The position numbers and the translations under genes are program-made. A stretch of DNA of 7,886 nucleotides from an uncultured Campylobacter sp. (lineage in GTDB: Bacteria > Campylobacterota > Campylobacteria > Campylobacterales > Campylobacteraceae), in contig NZ_CALINL010000305.1 in NCBI RefSeq assembly GCF_938045225.1, forward strand, positions 1-7,886, given 5' to 3'. Under the pieces are notes generated by a model, which did no database searches, was not told the DNA's origin, and saw nothing but the letters and a program-made list of their open reading frames with translations. Positions 1-5,524 of this stretch are shown one piece after another; within the stretch, counting starts at the first letter, position 1, and each line of letters begins with the position of its first letter.

Positions 1-319
1 TTCCGCTTCTGGTAAATTTGAGGGCAATGACTACTCCTCATCTGTCCGAATATCTACCGTAAACGTTTATGATGTCGAGAATAAAAAGACCGGCATTATA
101 GATAGCGTTCAGCAACCCGTAGTATTTAAAATCGTTTGCCCCGATGACGTTACCGCTGGGCTTGTTGGGAATGCTGTTCGCGAAAAGCTTAAAAAAGGGC
201 CTATTGTTCTACACGGCGGTTTCCCTGCTGGTGATCAACGCATTATAGCTGTAGCCGAGTCTTACGAATACTTCTTATTTGATTCAAAGCCAACCGATAA
301 AGCTTCTAAGGGGGCTTAA
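1..319 (+). CDS. Probable ssDNA-binding protein (gV-like), 5' partial
   Basis: An open frame enters from the left edge (first full codon at base 2) and ends at TAA 317-319, giving 105 visible residues with no start in view. The visible part is rich in alternating hydrophobic and polar residues (SVRISTVNVYDV, VVFKIVC, GPIVLHG, RIIAVAESYEYFLF), which suggests a small all-beta, OB-like fold, followed by a short hydrophilic tail (SKPTDKASKGA). It has no membrane segment. Its position just ahead of the coat protein module matches gene V of M13, whose product coats newly made phage ssDNA and hands it to the assembly machinery. The ssDNA-binding role is inferred from position and beta-rich pattern; I see no diagnostic motif. 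It is followed after one base by the next gene, so the two are probably cotranscribed. Confidence 0.5.
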   Translation, partial: SASGKFEGNDYSSSVRISTVNVYDVENKKTGIIDSVQQPVVFKIVCPDDVTAGLVGNAVREKLKKGPIVLHGGFPAGDQRIIAVAESYEYFLFDSKPTDKASKGA

Positions 320-320
320 T

Positions 321-548
321 ATGAAAAATCCTTACAATACTGACGAAATGGTTGAGATTGTAGAAAAGTGTTATACCGACTTTAAGGAGTTTAGGGAGCG
401 TTTTTACCTCCTTGATAACGGCACCGGCAATTATGACACCCACTACGATAACGTTTCTGATATAGATTTATCTATAAGAGATACTATCAAACTTTTAAAG
501 GCTCGTGGCTATAAGCTTAATATTGAGCTTGAGCCTGGTTTGTTTTAA
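321..548 (+). CDS. Small acidic hypothetical protein (75 aa)
   Basis: I do not recognise this protein. The start ATG 321 is chosen because a Shine-Dalgarno-like AAGGGGG lies at 308-314, six bases upstream, and only one base separates it from the previous stop. A TTG at 279 in the same frame would overlap the upstream gene and has no such site. The product is soluble and acidic, with no signal peptide or membrane span: an N-terminal helix-like part (DEMVEIVEKCYTDFKEFRERF), a central Asp/Asn/Tyr-rich stretch (NGTGNYDTHYDNVSD) and a second helix-like part (IRDTIKLLKARGY). It closes the gV-like transcription unit, since a terminator begins four bases after its stop. Its place next to the ssDNA-binding gene suggests a cytoplasmic role in replication or its control, but this is only inference. 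Confidence 0.7.
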   Translation: MKNPYNTDEMVEIVEKCYTDFKEFRERFYLLDNGTGNYDTHYDNVSDIDLSIRDTIKLLKARGYKLNIELEPGLF

Positions 549-551
549 ATT

Positions 552-579
552 TAGCCGAATTTATTTCGGCTACTTTTTT
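552..579 (+). terminator. Rho-independent terminator
   Basis: A perfect 8-bp stem (TAGCCGAA 552-559 with TTCGGCTA 565-572) encloses a 5-base loop and is followed by C and a run of six to seven T (574-579). It lies directly after the 75-aa gene and before the major coat gene, so it separates the replication-side transcript from the virion module. In M13 the strong terminator lies after gVIII instead. Confidence 0.88.
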
Positions 580-594
580 AAGGGTTAATTCTTT

Positions 595-624
595 AGCTCT
601 TAAATAAGTAGCTCAAAAACTACT
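595..624 (+). promoter_or_regulatory. Two overlapping stem-loops in the major coat leader
   Basis: Two short inverted repeats share bases 607-613. The first is AGCTCTT (595-601) with AAG-t-AGCT (606-613), 7 bp with one bulged T. The second is AGTAG (607-611) with CTACT (620-624), 5 bp around an 8-base loop. They cannot form together. They lie between the terminator and the ribosome binding site of the major coat gene, where a promoter is also expected. I see no convincing -35/-10 pair, though the AT-rich spacer around 601-606 (TAAATA) could serve as a -10 element. Function as an operator, mRNA switch or stability element is inference. Confidence 0.35.
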
Positions 625-635
625 AAATTTACATC

Positions 636-642
636 AAGGAGG
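636..642 (+). promoter_or_regulatory. Strong ribosome binding site of the major coat gene
   Basis: AAGGAGG at 636-642 is a near-perfect Shine-Dalgarno sequence, five bases before ATG 648. It is the strongest in the window, as expected for the most abundant virion protein, and it fixes the start codon. Confidence 0.85.
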
Positions 643-647
643 CTATT

Positions 648-875
648 ATGCCTAAGTTTCTTTCTACTGCTAAAGGTAAGGCTACTGCCCTTTTTATTGC
701 TTCAGCCGGTGCAATAAATGCTACTGCCGCTGATTTAACTATGGGTACTGACGGAACCGTTACGGGTACTATCAACCTATCTAACGTTTACGCTGTCGGT
801 TCTGCCATATTTGGTGCGCTTGCTGCCATCGCTGTTGTTTCAATAGCGTTCAGAATGATCCGCAAAATCGGTTAA
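648..875 (+). CDS. Major coat protein, pVIII-like
   Basis: This 75-aa preprotein has the full layout of a filamentous phage major coat protein. The N-terminus is basic (K3, K9, K11), followed by a hydrophobic signal segment and a likely leader-peptidase site at residues 25-28 (ATA-A before DLT). The mature chain would be about 47-48 residues: a short polar N-terminal surface part (DLTMGTDGTVTG), a transmembrane helix at about 46-68 rich in Ala, Ile, Val and Gly, and a basic tail (R69, R72, K73) that in this family lines the virion interior and contacts ssDNA. Thousands of copies are expected to form the virion tube. The mature length is close to that of M13 pVIII (50 residues). It opens the virion operon behind a strong ribosome binding site. 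Identification rests on architecture and position rather than a sequence signature, but the fit is very good. Confidence 0.88.
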   Translation: MPKFLSTAKGKATALFIASAGAINATAADLTMGTDGTVTGTINLSNVYAVGSAIFGALAAIAVVSIAFRMIRKIG

Positions 876-899
876 TCTGAATATTTCAAAGGCTCTAGC

Positions 900-1034
900 A
901 TGTTTGAATTTATAGAGTTGGCTAAATTTTACAAGTTTATGTTTTCTCTATACGTTCCTATGTTTGGAGCCTTTGTCGCTTTTTTCGTGGTATCTCTTGC
1001 GATTGATTTTTTCAGGAGATCGGCTAATGATTGA
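900..1034 (+). CDS. Mini membrane protein (44 aa), minor coat pVII/pIX-like
   Basis: ATG 900 is preceded by AAAGG at 888-892 with seven bases of spacing, and the frame ends at TGA 1032-1034. The 44-aa product starts MFEFIELAKF, has one transmembrane helix at about residues 14-35 and ends with a basic-acidic tail (FFRRSAND). It has no cleavable signal peptide. In M13 two such uncleaved mini proteins, pVII and pIX, cap the tip of the virion that leaves the cell first and help recognise the packaging signal. Here the order relative to the major coat gene is reversed (after it rather than before). The end overlaps the next gene by eight bases, which suggests translational coupling. The role is inferred from size, topology and position; no family motif exists to confirm it. 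Confidence 0.72.
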   Translation: MFEFIELAKFYKFMFSLYVPMFGAFVAFFVVSLAIDFFRRSAND

Positions 1035-1143
1035 TCTTGGTATTTCTCAAGAGCAATATAACTTTATGATGGCTCTATCGGGTATTTTATTCGGTTTTCT
1101 TGTGAATTTGCTGTTTATTTTACTCGTTCATAAATTTAGCTAA
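1027..1143 (+). CDS. Mini membrane protein (38 aa), minor coat pVII/pIX-like
   Basis: ATG 1027 lies inside the end of the preceding gene and has AGGAGA at 1014-1019 with seven bases of spacing; the frame ends at TAA 1141-1143. The product begins MIDLGISQEQYNF, has one transmembrane helix at about residues 15-34 and a short basic C-terminus (VHKFS). The acidic or polar N-terminus, single span and basic C-terminus resemble a tiny virion tip protein or a short major coat-like subunit. It has no signal peptide. The coupled start and the good ribosome binding site make it very likely to be translated. I cannot tell which of the neighbouring mini proteins corresponds to pVII and which to pIX. Confidence 0.7.
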   Translation: MIDLGISQEQYNFMMALSGILFGFLVNLLFILLVHKFS

Positions 1144-1153
1144 GGTGCTTAAA

Positions 1154-1276
1154 ATGTTTACTATAACTGGCGTTGCTTCATTTGATTACTTTGCTAGCAT
1201 ATTTATCTATTTCTTATTTATATCATTTCCATTTTCACTTTGTATAAGCATCTTAGCTAAGAAATTGATTAAATAG
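1154..1276 (+). CDS. Mini membrane protein (40 aa) in the virion module
   Basis: ATG 1154 follows AAGGTG (1142-1147, overlapping the previous stop) with six bases of spacing; the frame ends at TAG 1274-1276. The product begins MFTITGVASF, has one hydrophobic helix at about residues 12-34, rich in Phe and Ile, and ends with a basic KKLIK. It has no cleavable signal peptide. It is the third consecutive mini membrane protein between the major coat and adsorption genes, one more than the pVII/pIX pair of M13. It could be a further tip protein or an assembly factor. The weaker ribosome binding site and lack of overlap make it a little less certain than the previous two. Confidence 0.62.
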   Translation: MFTITGVASFDYFASIFIYFLFISFPFSLCISILAKKLIK

Positions 1277-1284
1277 GCTATCCC

Positions 1285-2643
1285 ATGCAAGGCTTAAAAT
1301 TTATCCTCTTATCTTCTGCCTTATGCTTAAATTTGCTTGCCTTTGATTTTTCAACCATTGATGATTGGACCTATACGACATCGGTTAAAAATAGTTTTCT
1401 TCCCGTTGACGTATCTGCTTCGCCTGCTGACGCTGTAGTTCTTGATGATCAATTTTTACAGATTGGCGATGATGTTTATTCTTATACTGGTTTTTCTCCC
1501 GTTATTTTTAACGTTGAGCTTTTAAAAAACAACGGTTTTTTTCTTGAAAATAAATCTAAAGAGGCTTCAAAAAAATTATTCCATTACGGCGGCTTTGAGC
1601 AAAGCTCTGTTGTTTGTGAAATGGACGGCTCTGAATATCTTAGTTGCTCAAAAAATGATTACAATAGCCAACTGGGCGTTAATCCAAACTTTAAAAGCGT
1701 TAATTTTTCTTATTATCTTTATACTTTTGTTTCCTTTTTCCGTTCTTGCAAATCAAATGAAACTTTTGACCCCGATTCAAAACAATGTTATCGCGATTGT
1801 TCAAAAGATGGCGGCATAAATAAAATCGGACTTCCTAACGGCGGCTGCATTGATTGTAGCGGCGAAAAAGATTCTTTTGCCGCCCTTCGTTGTTTATGTC
1901 TTGGATCTAATCTTGGTTTTGGTGGTGTTACTAGTTTTTGGGGTAAAAATGGTGGTTCTCCTGATGATTGCGATCTTCAAGGTACTTGCTTGGACGGCTC
2001 TCAAATTTCTTTTTCAAATCCAAAGTGTAATGAGAAGCCTAAACCCGACCCAAAACCTGACGACAATAAAACAAAACCCGACGATCCTAAACCCGATAAT
2101 CCTGATAATCCTCAACCTAATCCTGGAGGAGATAGCGGCGGCGGAGGTAATTCAGGCGGCGGTGGAAATGGCGGCGGCTCTGAAGATAATCCAAATCCAA
2201 ATCCTGGCGGCAATAATAATAACGGTGGTGGCGGTGGTGGCGGCGGTTTCGGCGGTGATGGTGTTAAATTTAAAGAAGGTGATTTTAATGCTGATAGTTT
2301 AAATAAGGAAATGGGGGCTTTTGAAAAAGCTTATCGCGGTGCTTTTTCTAGGATTGAAAAAGAATTTGATGGCTCTGAAGGTTTTAACGCCTTTAAAAAT
2401 GGTATTGATCAATTTATTTCTAATCTTAAGGGCAAGGGTTTAGATGATATTTCAAAAAAAGATGTTCCAAAATCTTGCTCACATAAAGAAACTATTGATT
2501 TTTTCGGTTATAACGTTGATATAGATTTCGATTTTTGTAAAATCGTTGCTCCTGCTTCCGGTGCTTTTTACTATCTTTTTTACGTGTTTTTCTTTGGCTG
2601 TTTTCTTTTTTTGATTATTAAATTTTTGATATTTTCATTTTAA
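1285..2643 (+). CDS. Minor coat (adsorption) protein, pIII-like
   Basis: This 452-aa protein has the build of a filamentous phage receptor-binding protein. A signal peptide covers residues 1-19 (cleavage near LLA-FDF). An N-terminal domain (about 20-250) holds 12 cysteines, many clustered between 155 and 248 (including CIDC and CLC), so it is probably held by disulfides in the periplasm. A Pro/Asp/Lys linker (251-280) and a Gly-rich linker (281-324) follow, then a C-terminal domain (325-425) with C398 and C418 around IDFFGYNVDIDF, and a membrane anchor at about 427-450. By analogy with M13 pIII, the N-terminal part would bind the host pilus or co-receptor, and the anchored C-terminal part would end assembly and release the virion. 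The C-terminal cysteine/FFGY pattern recalls the TspB-like attachment proteins of Neisseria and related phages. The start ATG 1285 lies eight bases after the previous stop, with no clear Shine-Dalgarno, so coupling is likely. Confidence 0.82.
   Translation: MQGLKFILLSSALCLNLLAFDFSTIDDWTYTTSVKNSFLPVDVSASPADAVVLDDQFLQIGDDVYSYTGFSPVIFNVELLKNNGFFLENKSKEASKKLFHYGGFEQSSVVCEMDGSEYLSCSKNDYNSQLGVNPNFKSVNFSYYLYTFVSFFRSCKSNETFDPDSKQCYRDCSKDGGINKIGLPNGGCIDCSGEKDSFAALRCLCLGSNLGFGGVTSFWGKNGGSPDDCDLQGTCLDGSQISFSNPKCNEKPKPDPKPDDNKTKPDDPKPDNPDNPQPNPGGDSGGGGNSGGGGNGGGSEDNPNPNPGGNNNNGGGGGGGGFGGDGVKFKEGDFNADSLNKEMGAFEKAYRGAFSRIEKEFDGSEGFNAFKNGIDQFISNLKGKGLDDISKKDVPKSCSHKETIDFFGYNVDIDFDFCKIVAPASGAFYYLFYVFFFGCFLFLIIKFLIFSF
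2035..2256 (+). repeat. Low-complexity linker repeats inside the pIII-like gene
   Basis: The bases encode two adjoining linkers. The first repeats short Pro/Asp/Lys units (KPDP, KPDD, NPDN) through variations of AAACCCGAC and AATCCTGAT. The second is built from Gly runs (GGT/GGC/GGA) broken by Asn and Ser, including a block of eight or nine Gly codons around 2224-2250. Such linkers separate domains of pIII proteins. At the DNA level they are prone to slipped-strand or recombination length changes in multiples of three. Confidence 0.75.
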
Positions 2644-2653
2644 AGGATAGATA

Positions 2654-3073
2654 ATGCCTGCTTTGTATTCTGCTATCGTTTGGTTTTTTAGGTCTTTTAT
2701 TGCTGAAAAATTTGTCGGTTGGGTTCTTAAAGGTATTACATTCGGCAAGATGGTTTTTATAAATACTGCCCTATTTGCTCTTGTTATAGCTTATGGTTGG
2801 GCTGTTTTTAAGCTTATAATGTTTGTTCATGATTCTATTAATAAATTTATATCTTTTTTAAGTGATATTAGTTCAGGCGGTAGTAATGAAATTTTGTCTT
2901 GGTCTATGGATATTCTTAGGGCTCTTGGCGTTTGGAATGCCTTTGTTGATGTTTATAATGTTTTCTCCGTTCCTATTGTTTCCGTTATTTTGCTTTATGT
3001 TTATAAGATCGGTTTTAAAGTCTTGCATTCAATGCAGCTTACTTTAACTACTTTTAACATTGCTAGGCTTTAA
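2654..3073 (+). CDS. Minor coat / assembly membrane protein, pVI-like
   Basis: This 139-aa protein is very hydrophobic, with likely membrane segments at about residues 34-57 and 103-122 and an amphipathic or partly embedded N-terminal stretch (5-29). The middle (60-95) is polar with a GGS turn. It sits between the adsorption protein and the Zot/pI gene, exactly where M13 has gVI, whose product of similar length (112 aa) joins pIII at the trailing virion end and is needed for release from the membrane. Proteins in this position in Zot-type inoviruses often belong to the DUF2523 family; that assignment is inferred, not shown by a motif. ATG 2654 has AAAGGA (2642-2647) upstream with six bases of spacing, overlapping the stop of the pIII-like gene. 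Confidence 0.75.
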   Translation: MPALYSAIVWFFRSFIAEKFVGWVLKGITFGKMVFINTALFALVIAYGWAVFKLIMFVHDSINKFISFLSDISSGGSNEILSWSMDILRALGVWNAFVDVYNVFSVPIVSVILLYVYKIGFKVLHSMQLTLTTFNIARL

Positions 3074-3076
3074 CCC

Positions 3077-4216
3077 ATGATAACTTATATAGTCGGTAAT
3101 CCAGGCTCCGGAAAATCTTATTTTGCGGTTTATAAGCTTTGGTATATGTTTATCTATAAGCCAAAGCCCGCTAAAGGCTTTTTAAGTAAAATTTTTAAGC
3201 CTAAAATGCCCGAAAACAAATATCTCTACGCTTACACTAATATTAACGAGTTTAAATTTGAGCTTGATGAGCGATTACTAAAATTTGATTATGATGAAGT
3301 ATATGCTAATCTTGCAAAGCTCTATAATGCCTATAAGATAGAAAAAAAGACCGATAAAGAGCTTATCGAGTTAGCTAAAGAAATGAGGCTTTATAAGGTT
3401 CTTTTCGTTGTTGACGAGATACATAACTACTTTAAGGCCAAAGAGGATCCGGTTCTCGTTTGGTGGGTCACTTATCATAGGCATCTTTATCAAGACCTTT
3501 TATTTATCACCCAGGATTTAAGCTTGGTAAACAACGAATACAAGCGCGTAGCCGAGAAGTTTTATCGCGCGATAGATAGCTCAAAGCGTCTATTTTCTAA
3601 ACGCTTTAAATACGCTTATTTTACCTCTTATAAGATGTATCAATCTGATCGCGTCAATAATTTTAATATAAATTTGCCTTTTAACCAGGAAGTTTTTAAT
3701 CTCTATCATTCAGGCCAGGATAGTAAGAGTAAATCGGTAGTTAAATTTTTTATGGTCTCCGGTCTTATTATCTCTCTTTTAAGCGTGTTTGCGTTTATTT
3801 ACGTATTTAATACCGCTTTCGCCGTTCCCGACGAATACGCGACTACTCCGTCTGGAAATTTAACCCCGCAAGTTTCCGCTGCTTCGCCTAATGCTTCTTT
3901 GCCGTCTAATGTTTCTAAACCCGACGAGCCTATCGAGTCTACTTATATTTACGAGATCGTTTGCGTTGCTGATAGTTGCCGTTTTAAAGGCGGTTCGGGT
4001 TCATTCCCTTATACTTACGTATCTTTTGTTATTTCAAGCCATAAACCCGCTTATTTTTATTCTATTACGAAAAATAAGCATTATGTTGAATATTACCTCG
4101 TTTTCAAATCTCCGGTGCTTGATACTATCAAGCTTGCTTCAATTCAAAAATCTAATAAAGGTGCTCTTTATGAAAACTTTCAAAAAAATCCTGATCCTAA
4201 CTCTTTGCGTAATTAG
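3077..4216 (+). CDS. zot: Zot / pI-like phage assembly ATPase
   Basis: This 379-aa protein is a Zot-domain (pI family) ATPase. It has a P-loop at residues 7-14 (GNPGSGKS), a Walker B strand at 108-114 (VLFVVDE), the family pattern HRHLYQD...FITQD at 134-147, a single transmembrane helix at about 223-246, and a periplasmic C-terminal part of about 130 residues with a Pro/Ser/Ala-rich spacer (257-287) and a Cys pair (C296, C301). The cytoplasmic ATPase domain is thought to drive virion extrusion, while the periplasmic part contacts the secretin encoded next. In Vibrio cholerae the C-terminal fragment of Zot also loosens tight junctions, and Zot-like proteins are known from Campylobacter prophages. 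I see no FCIGRL-type peptide here, so a toxin role is unproven. The start lies three bases after the pVI-like stop with no clear Shine-Dalgarno, so coupling is probable. Confidence 0.93.
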   Translation: MITYIVGNPGSGKSYFAVYKLWYMFIYKPKPAKGFLSKIFKPKMPENKYLYAYTNINEFKFELDERLLKFDYDEVYANLAKLYNAYKIEKKTDKELIELAKEMRLYKVLFVVDEIHNYFKAKEDPVLVWWVTYHRHLYQDLLFITQDLSLVNNEYKRVAEKFYRAIDSSKRLFSKRFKYAYFTSYKMYQSDRVNNFNINLPFNQEVFNLYHSGQDSKSKSVVKFFMVSGLIISLLSVFAFIYVFNTAFAVPDEYATTPSGNLTPQVSAASPNASLPSNVSKPDEPIESTYIYEIVCVADSCRFKGGSGSFPYTYVSFVISSHKPAYFYSITKNKHYVEYYLVFKSPVLDTIKLASIQKSNKGALYENFQKNPDPNSLRN

Positions 4217-5312
4217 TTTTTCTAAAGCTGAAACTATTTACACTGACTTGGTAAATTTTGCCCAGCTTGCAAGTATATCCAACAATATAGCTATTGTAAC
4301 AGATGATAGTATCGACGGCAATTATTATTATTTTATCTACCAGCACGATACAAATTTAACCCTTTCTATGTTTAGAAAAATGCTTGAATCTAAGGGCTTA
4401 TTTCTTTATAAAAAGGACAATTTTTACTATATTACGGATAAAAAGCTGCCTGATTACGATCTAAGGCGCATTGATCTTAGTAATTACGTTGTTGAGGACG
4501 TTCGCCGTATAATGGCAAATTTTGAGCTAAATGCGACGTATTCCACTACTTCAAACTCCGTATTCTTTCGCGCTGATGATGTAGCATACGAGCAAATAAA
4601 GCAAGCCGTGGCCTCTATTGATAAGCCTTTGGAGCAAGTTGAGTTTAAGCTCACTATCACCGAAACTAATCTAAAAGATATTAAAGACCGCGGCGCAAAG
4701 CTTCAAAGCCTGCTTAAGCCGCTAAATCACGGCGATTTAGCCTATTACATTAATCTTATTACTTCGCCTTACACTACTAATTCAAACGTTGTAAGAAACG
4801 ATAGCGAGGGCTTTTTTGGCGTCTTAAATTTCCTGGATACCAACGGCTTAACCAAGATCATATCTAGCCCTTTTTTGACTGCTAAAAATCACACTGAAGT
4901 TAATTTCTCCGCCGTTCAAAACATTCCTTATTTAGTTCAAAATAGCCAAACTTCAGCTACCCAGACCACTACCCAAAACACTTATGAATACAAAGACGTT
5001 GGATTAAAAATTACTCTTAAACCGGTTATTTTAAAAGATCACGTTGATTTTGACTTACATTTAATTTTAGAGGACCTTTTATCATCTGCTAATACATTAA
5101 CTCCTATTACAAGCAAAAAGGAGCTTAAAAGCTCGTATTCTCTCAAACGCGGCGATATTTTAGTTTTATCAGGCATTAACAAGACTACCACTCAAAAACA
5201 GCGTAACGGCATCCCCATTTTAAAAGACATTTATATTCTTAAATATCTCTTTTCCGTCGAGCAAGATCAGGACATCAATTCCGTAGTTACTTTGACTATT
5301 CAAGTTATCTAA
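4170..5312 (+). CDS. Outer-membrane secretin, pIV-like
   Basis: The 380-aa product begins with a signal peptide (basic MKTFKK, hydrophobic core, cleavage near SKA-ETIY at 20). The N-terminal half (about 21-150) contains two small alpha/beta domains of the secretin N type, including an NFELNATY...VFFRADD stretch like N-domain repeats. The C-terminal half carries secretin core motifs: ISSPFLTAKNHTEVNFSAVQNIPYLV (230-255), DVGLKITLKPVI (276-287), and GDILVLSGI...GIPILKDI...YLF (328-361). It should form the outer-membrane gate through which the phage leaves, docking with Zot/pI. ATG 4170 is preferred because it starts a clean signal peptide and has AAAGG at 4157-4161. The frame is open back to 3891, but that part is only the shadow of zot. 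The first 47 bases overlap the zot end in another frame. The length is slightly below M13 pIV (about 426 aa with its leader). Confidence 0.92.
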   Translation: MKTFKKILILTLCVISFSKAETIYTDLVNFAQLASISNNIAIVTDDSIDGNYYYFIYQHDTNLTLSMFRKMLESKGLFLYKKDNFYYITDKKLPDYDLRRIDLSNYVVEDVRRIMANFELNATYSTTSNSVFFRADDVAYEQIKQAVASIDKPLEQVEFKLTITETNLKDIKDRGAKLQSLLKPLNHGDLAYYINLITSPYTTNSNVVRNDSEGFFGVLNFLDTNGLTKIISSPFLTAKNHTEVNFSAVQNIPYLVQNSQTSATQTTTQNTYEYKDVGLKITLKPVILKDHVDFDLHLILEDLLSSANTLTPITSKKELKSSYSLKRGDILVLSGINKTTTQKQRNGIPILKDIYILKYLFSVEQDQDINSVVTLTIQVI

Positions 5313-5328
5313 TCTAAAAATGTGTGTC

Positions 5329-5372
5329 GTGCGGCGCGTAGCGTGGGAGCAAGGGTTCCCACGCCGCCGCAC
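5329..5372. repeat. Long hairpin A (16 bp in two stacked stems)
   Basis: GTGCGGCG (5329-5336) pairs perfectly with CGCCGCAC (5365-5372), and GCGTGGGA (5341-5348) pairs with TCCCACGC (5357-5364). The 3' sides are contiguous; the 5' sides are separated by a four-base bulge (5337-5340), and the loop is eight bases. It starts 17 bases after the secretin stop, the same relative place as the M13 packaging hairpin behind gene IV. It has no T tract, so it is not a standard terminator. Confidence 0.85.
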
Positions 5373-5383
5373 ATAACCAGGGT

Positions 5384-5416
5384 GCGGGGGAGCCGCTTGC
5401 GGGTTCGCTCCCCCGC
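5384..5416. repeat. Hairpin B (10-bp perfect stem)
   Basis: GCGGGGGAGC (5384-5393) pairs with GCTCCCCCGC (5407-5416) around a 13-base loop. It follows hairpin A by 11 bases. Its 3' arm overlaps the 5' arm of the next inverted repeat (5413-5445), so the two structures compete. Confidence 0.85.
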
Positions 5417-5505
5417 CAAAATGAGCGAAGCGTTGGCTTTGGCGGCAAAGGCCGACTTTGCGAGCGACGCGCGCCACGCGCGCGGAGCAAGCAAAGAAGG
5501 CCGCC
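5413..5505. repeat. Cluster of shorter inverted repeats C to F
   Basis: Repeat C: CCGCCAAA (5413-5420) with TTTGGCGG (5438-5445). Repeat D: GCAAAG (5445-5450) with CTTTGC (5456-5461), 5-base loop. Repeat E: CGCGCG (5468-5473) with CGCGCG (5477-5482), 3-base loop. Repeat F: GGCGGC (5441-5446) with GCCGCC (5500-5505), which could enclose D and E in a branched structure. This is the kind of folded ssDNA used for complementary-strand priming and for Rep binding in rolling-circle replicons; the exact role of each stem is inference. Confidence 0.7.
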
Positions 5506-5524
5506 TTGTCAATCTAATAAAAAA

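Larger units (their letters stand above)
5313..5524 (+). other. GC-rich hairpin intergenic region, putative phage origin and packaging signal
   Basis: This stretch of about 210 bases lies between the secretin and rep genes, where M13 has its intergenic region with the packaging signal (on the gIV side) and the plus and minus strand origins (on the gII side). It is strikingly GC-rich against its AT-rich surroundings and contains a chain of inverted repeats from 5329 to 5505, including long stems at 5329-5372 and 5384-5416. Open frames crossing it on both strands encode Ala/Arg-rich peptides without recognisable features and are by-products of the high GC. I infer that it holds the Rep nick site, the complementary-strand origin and the packaging hairpin. 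I could not identify the nick site, although the AT-rich tail at 5511-5524 (AATCTAATAAAAAA) next to the hairpins is a candidate. Confidence 0.7.

Noticed and set aside
1544..2302. Open frames in a second frame within the pIII-like gene (1544-1819 and 1850-2302)
   Set aside because: They are hydrophobic shadow frames produced by T-rich and repeat-rich coding sequence; the pIII-like frame explains the whole interval.
2862..3047. Out-of-frame ORF in the pVI-like gene
   Set aside because: Fully inside a well-supported gene, with no ribosome binding site; shadow frame.
3891..4169. Upstream extension of the secretin frame
   Set aside because: It overlaps zot in another frame. The ATG at 4170 gives a clean signal peptide and has a ribosome binding site.
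3635..4216. Possible internal start in zot giving a pXI-like short form
   Set aside because: In-frame ATGs at 3635 and 3752 have no convincing ribosome binding site, so the sequence does not support it.
5329..5505. CRISPR-like or terminator reading of the repeated hairpins
   Set aside because: The repeats are inverted and of different sequence, not direct repeats with spacers, and no T tract follows the stems.
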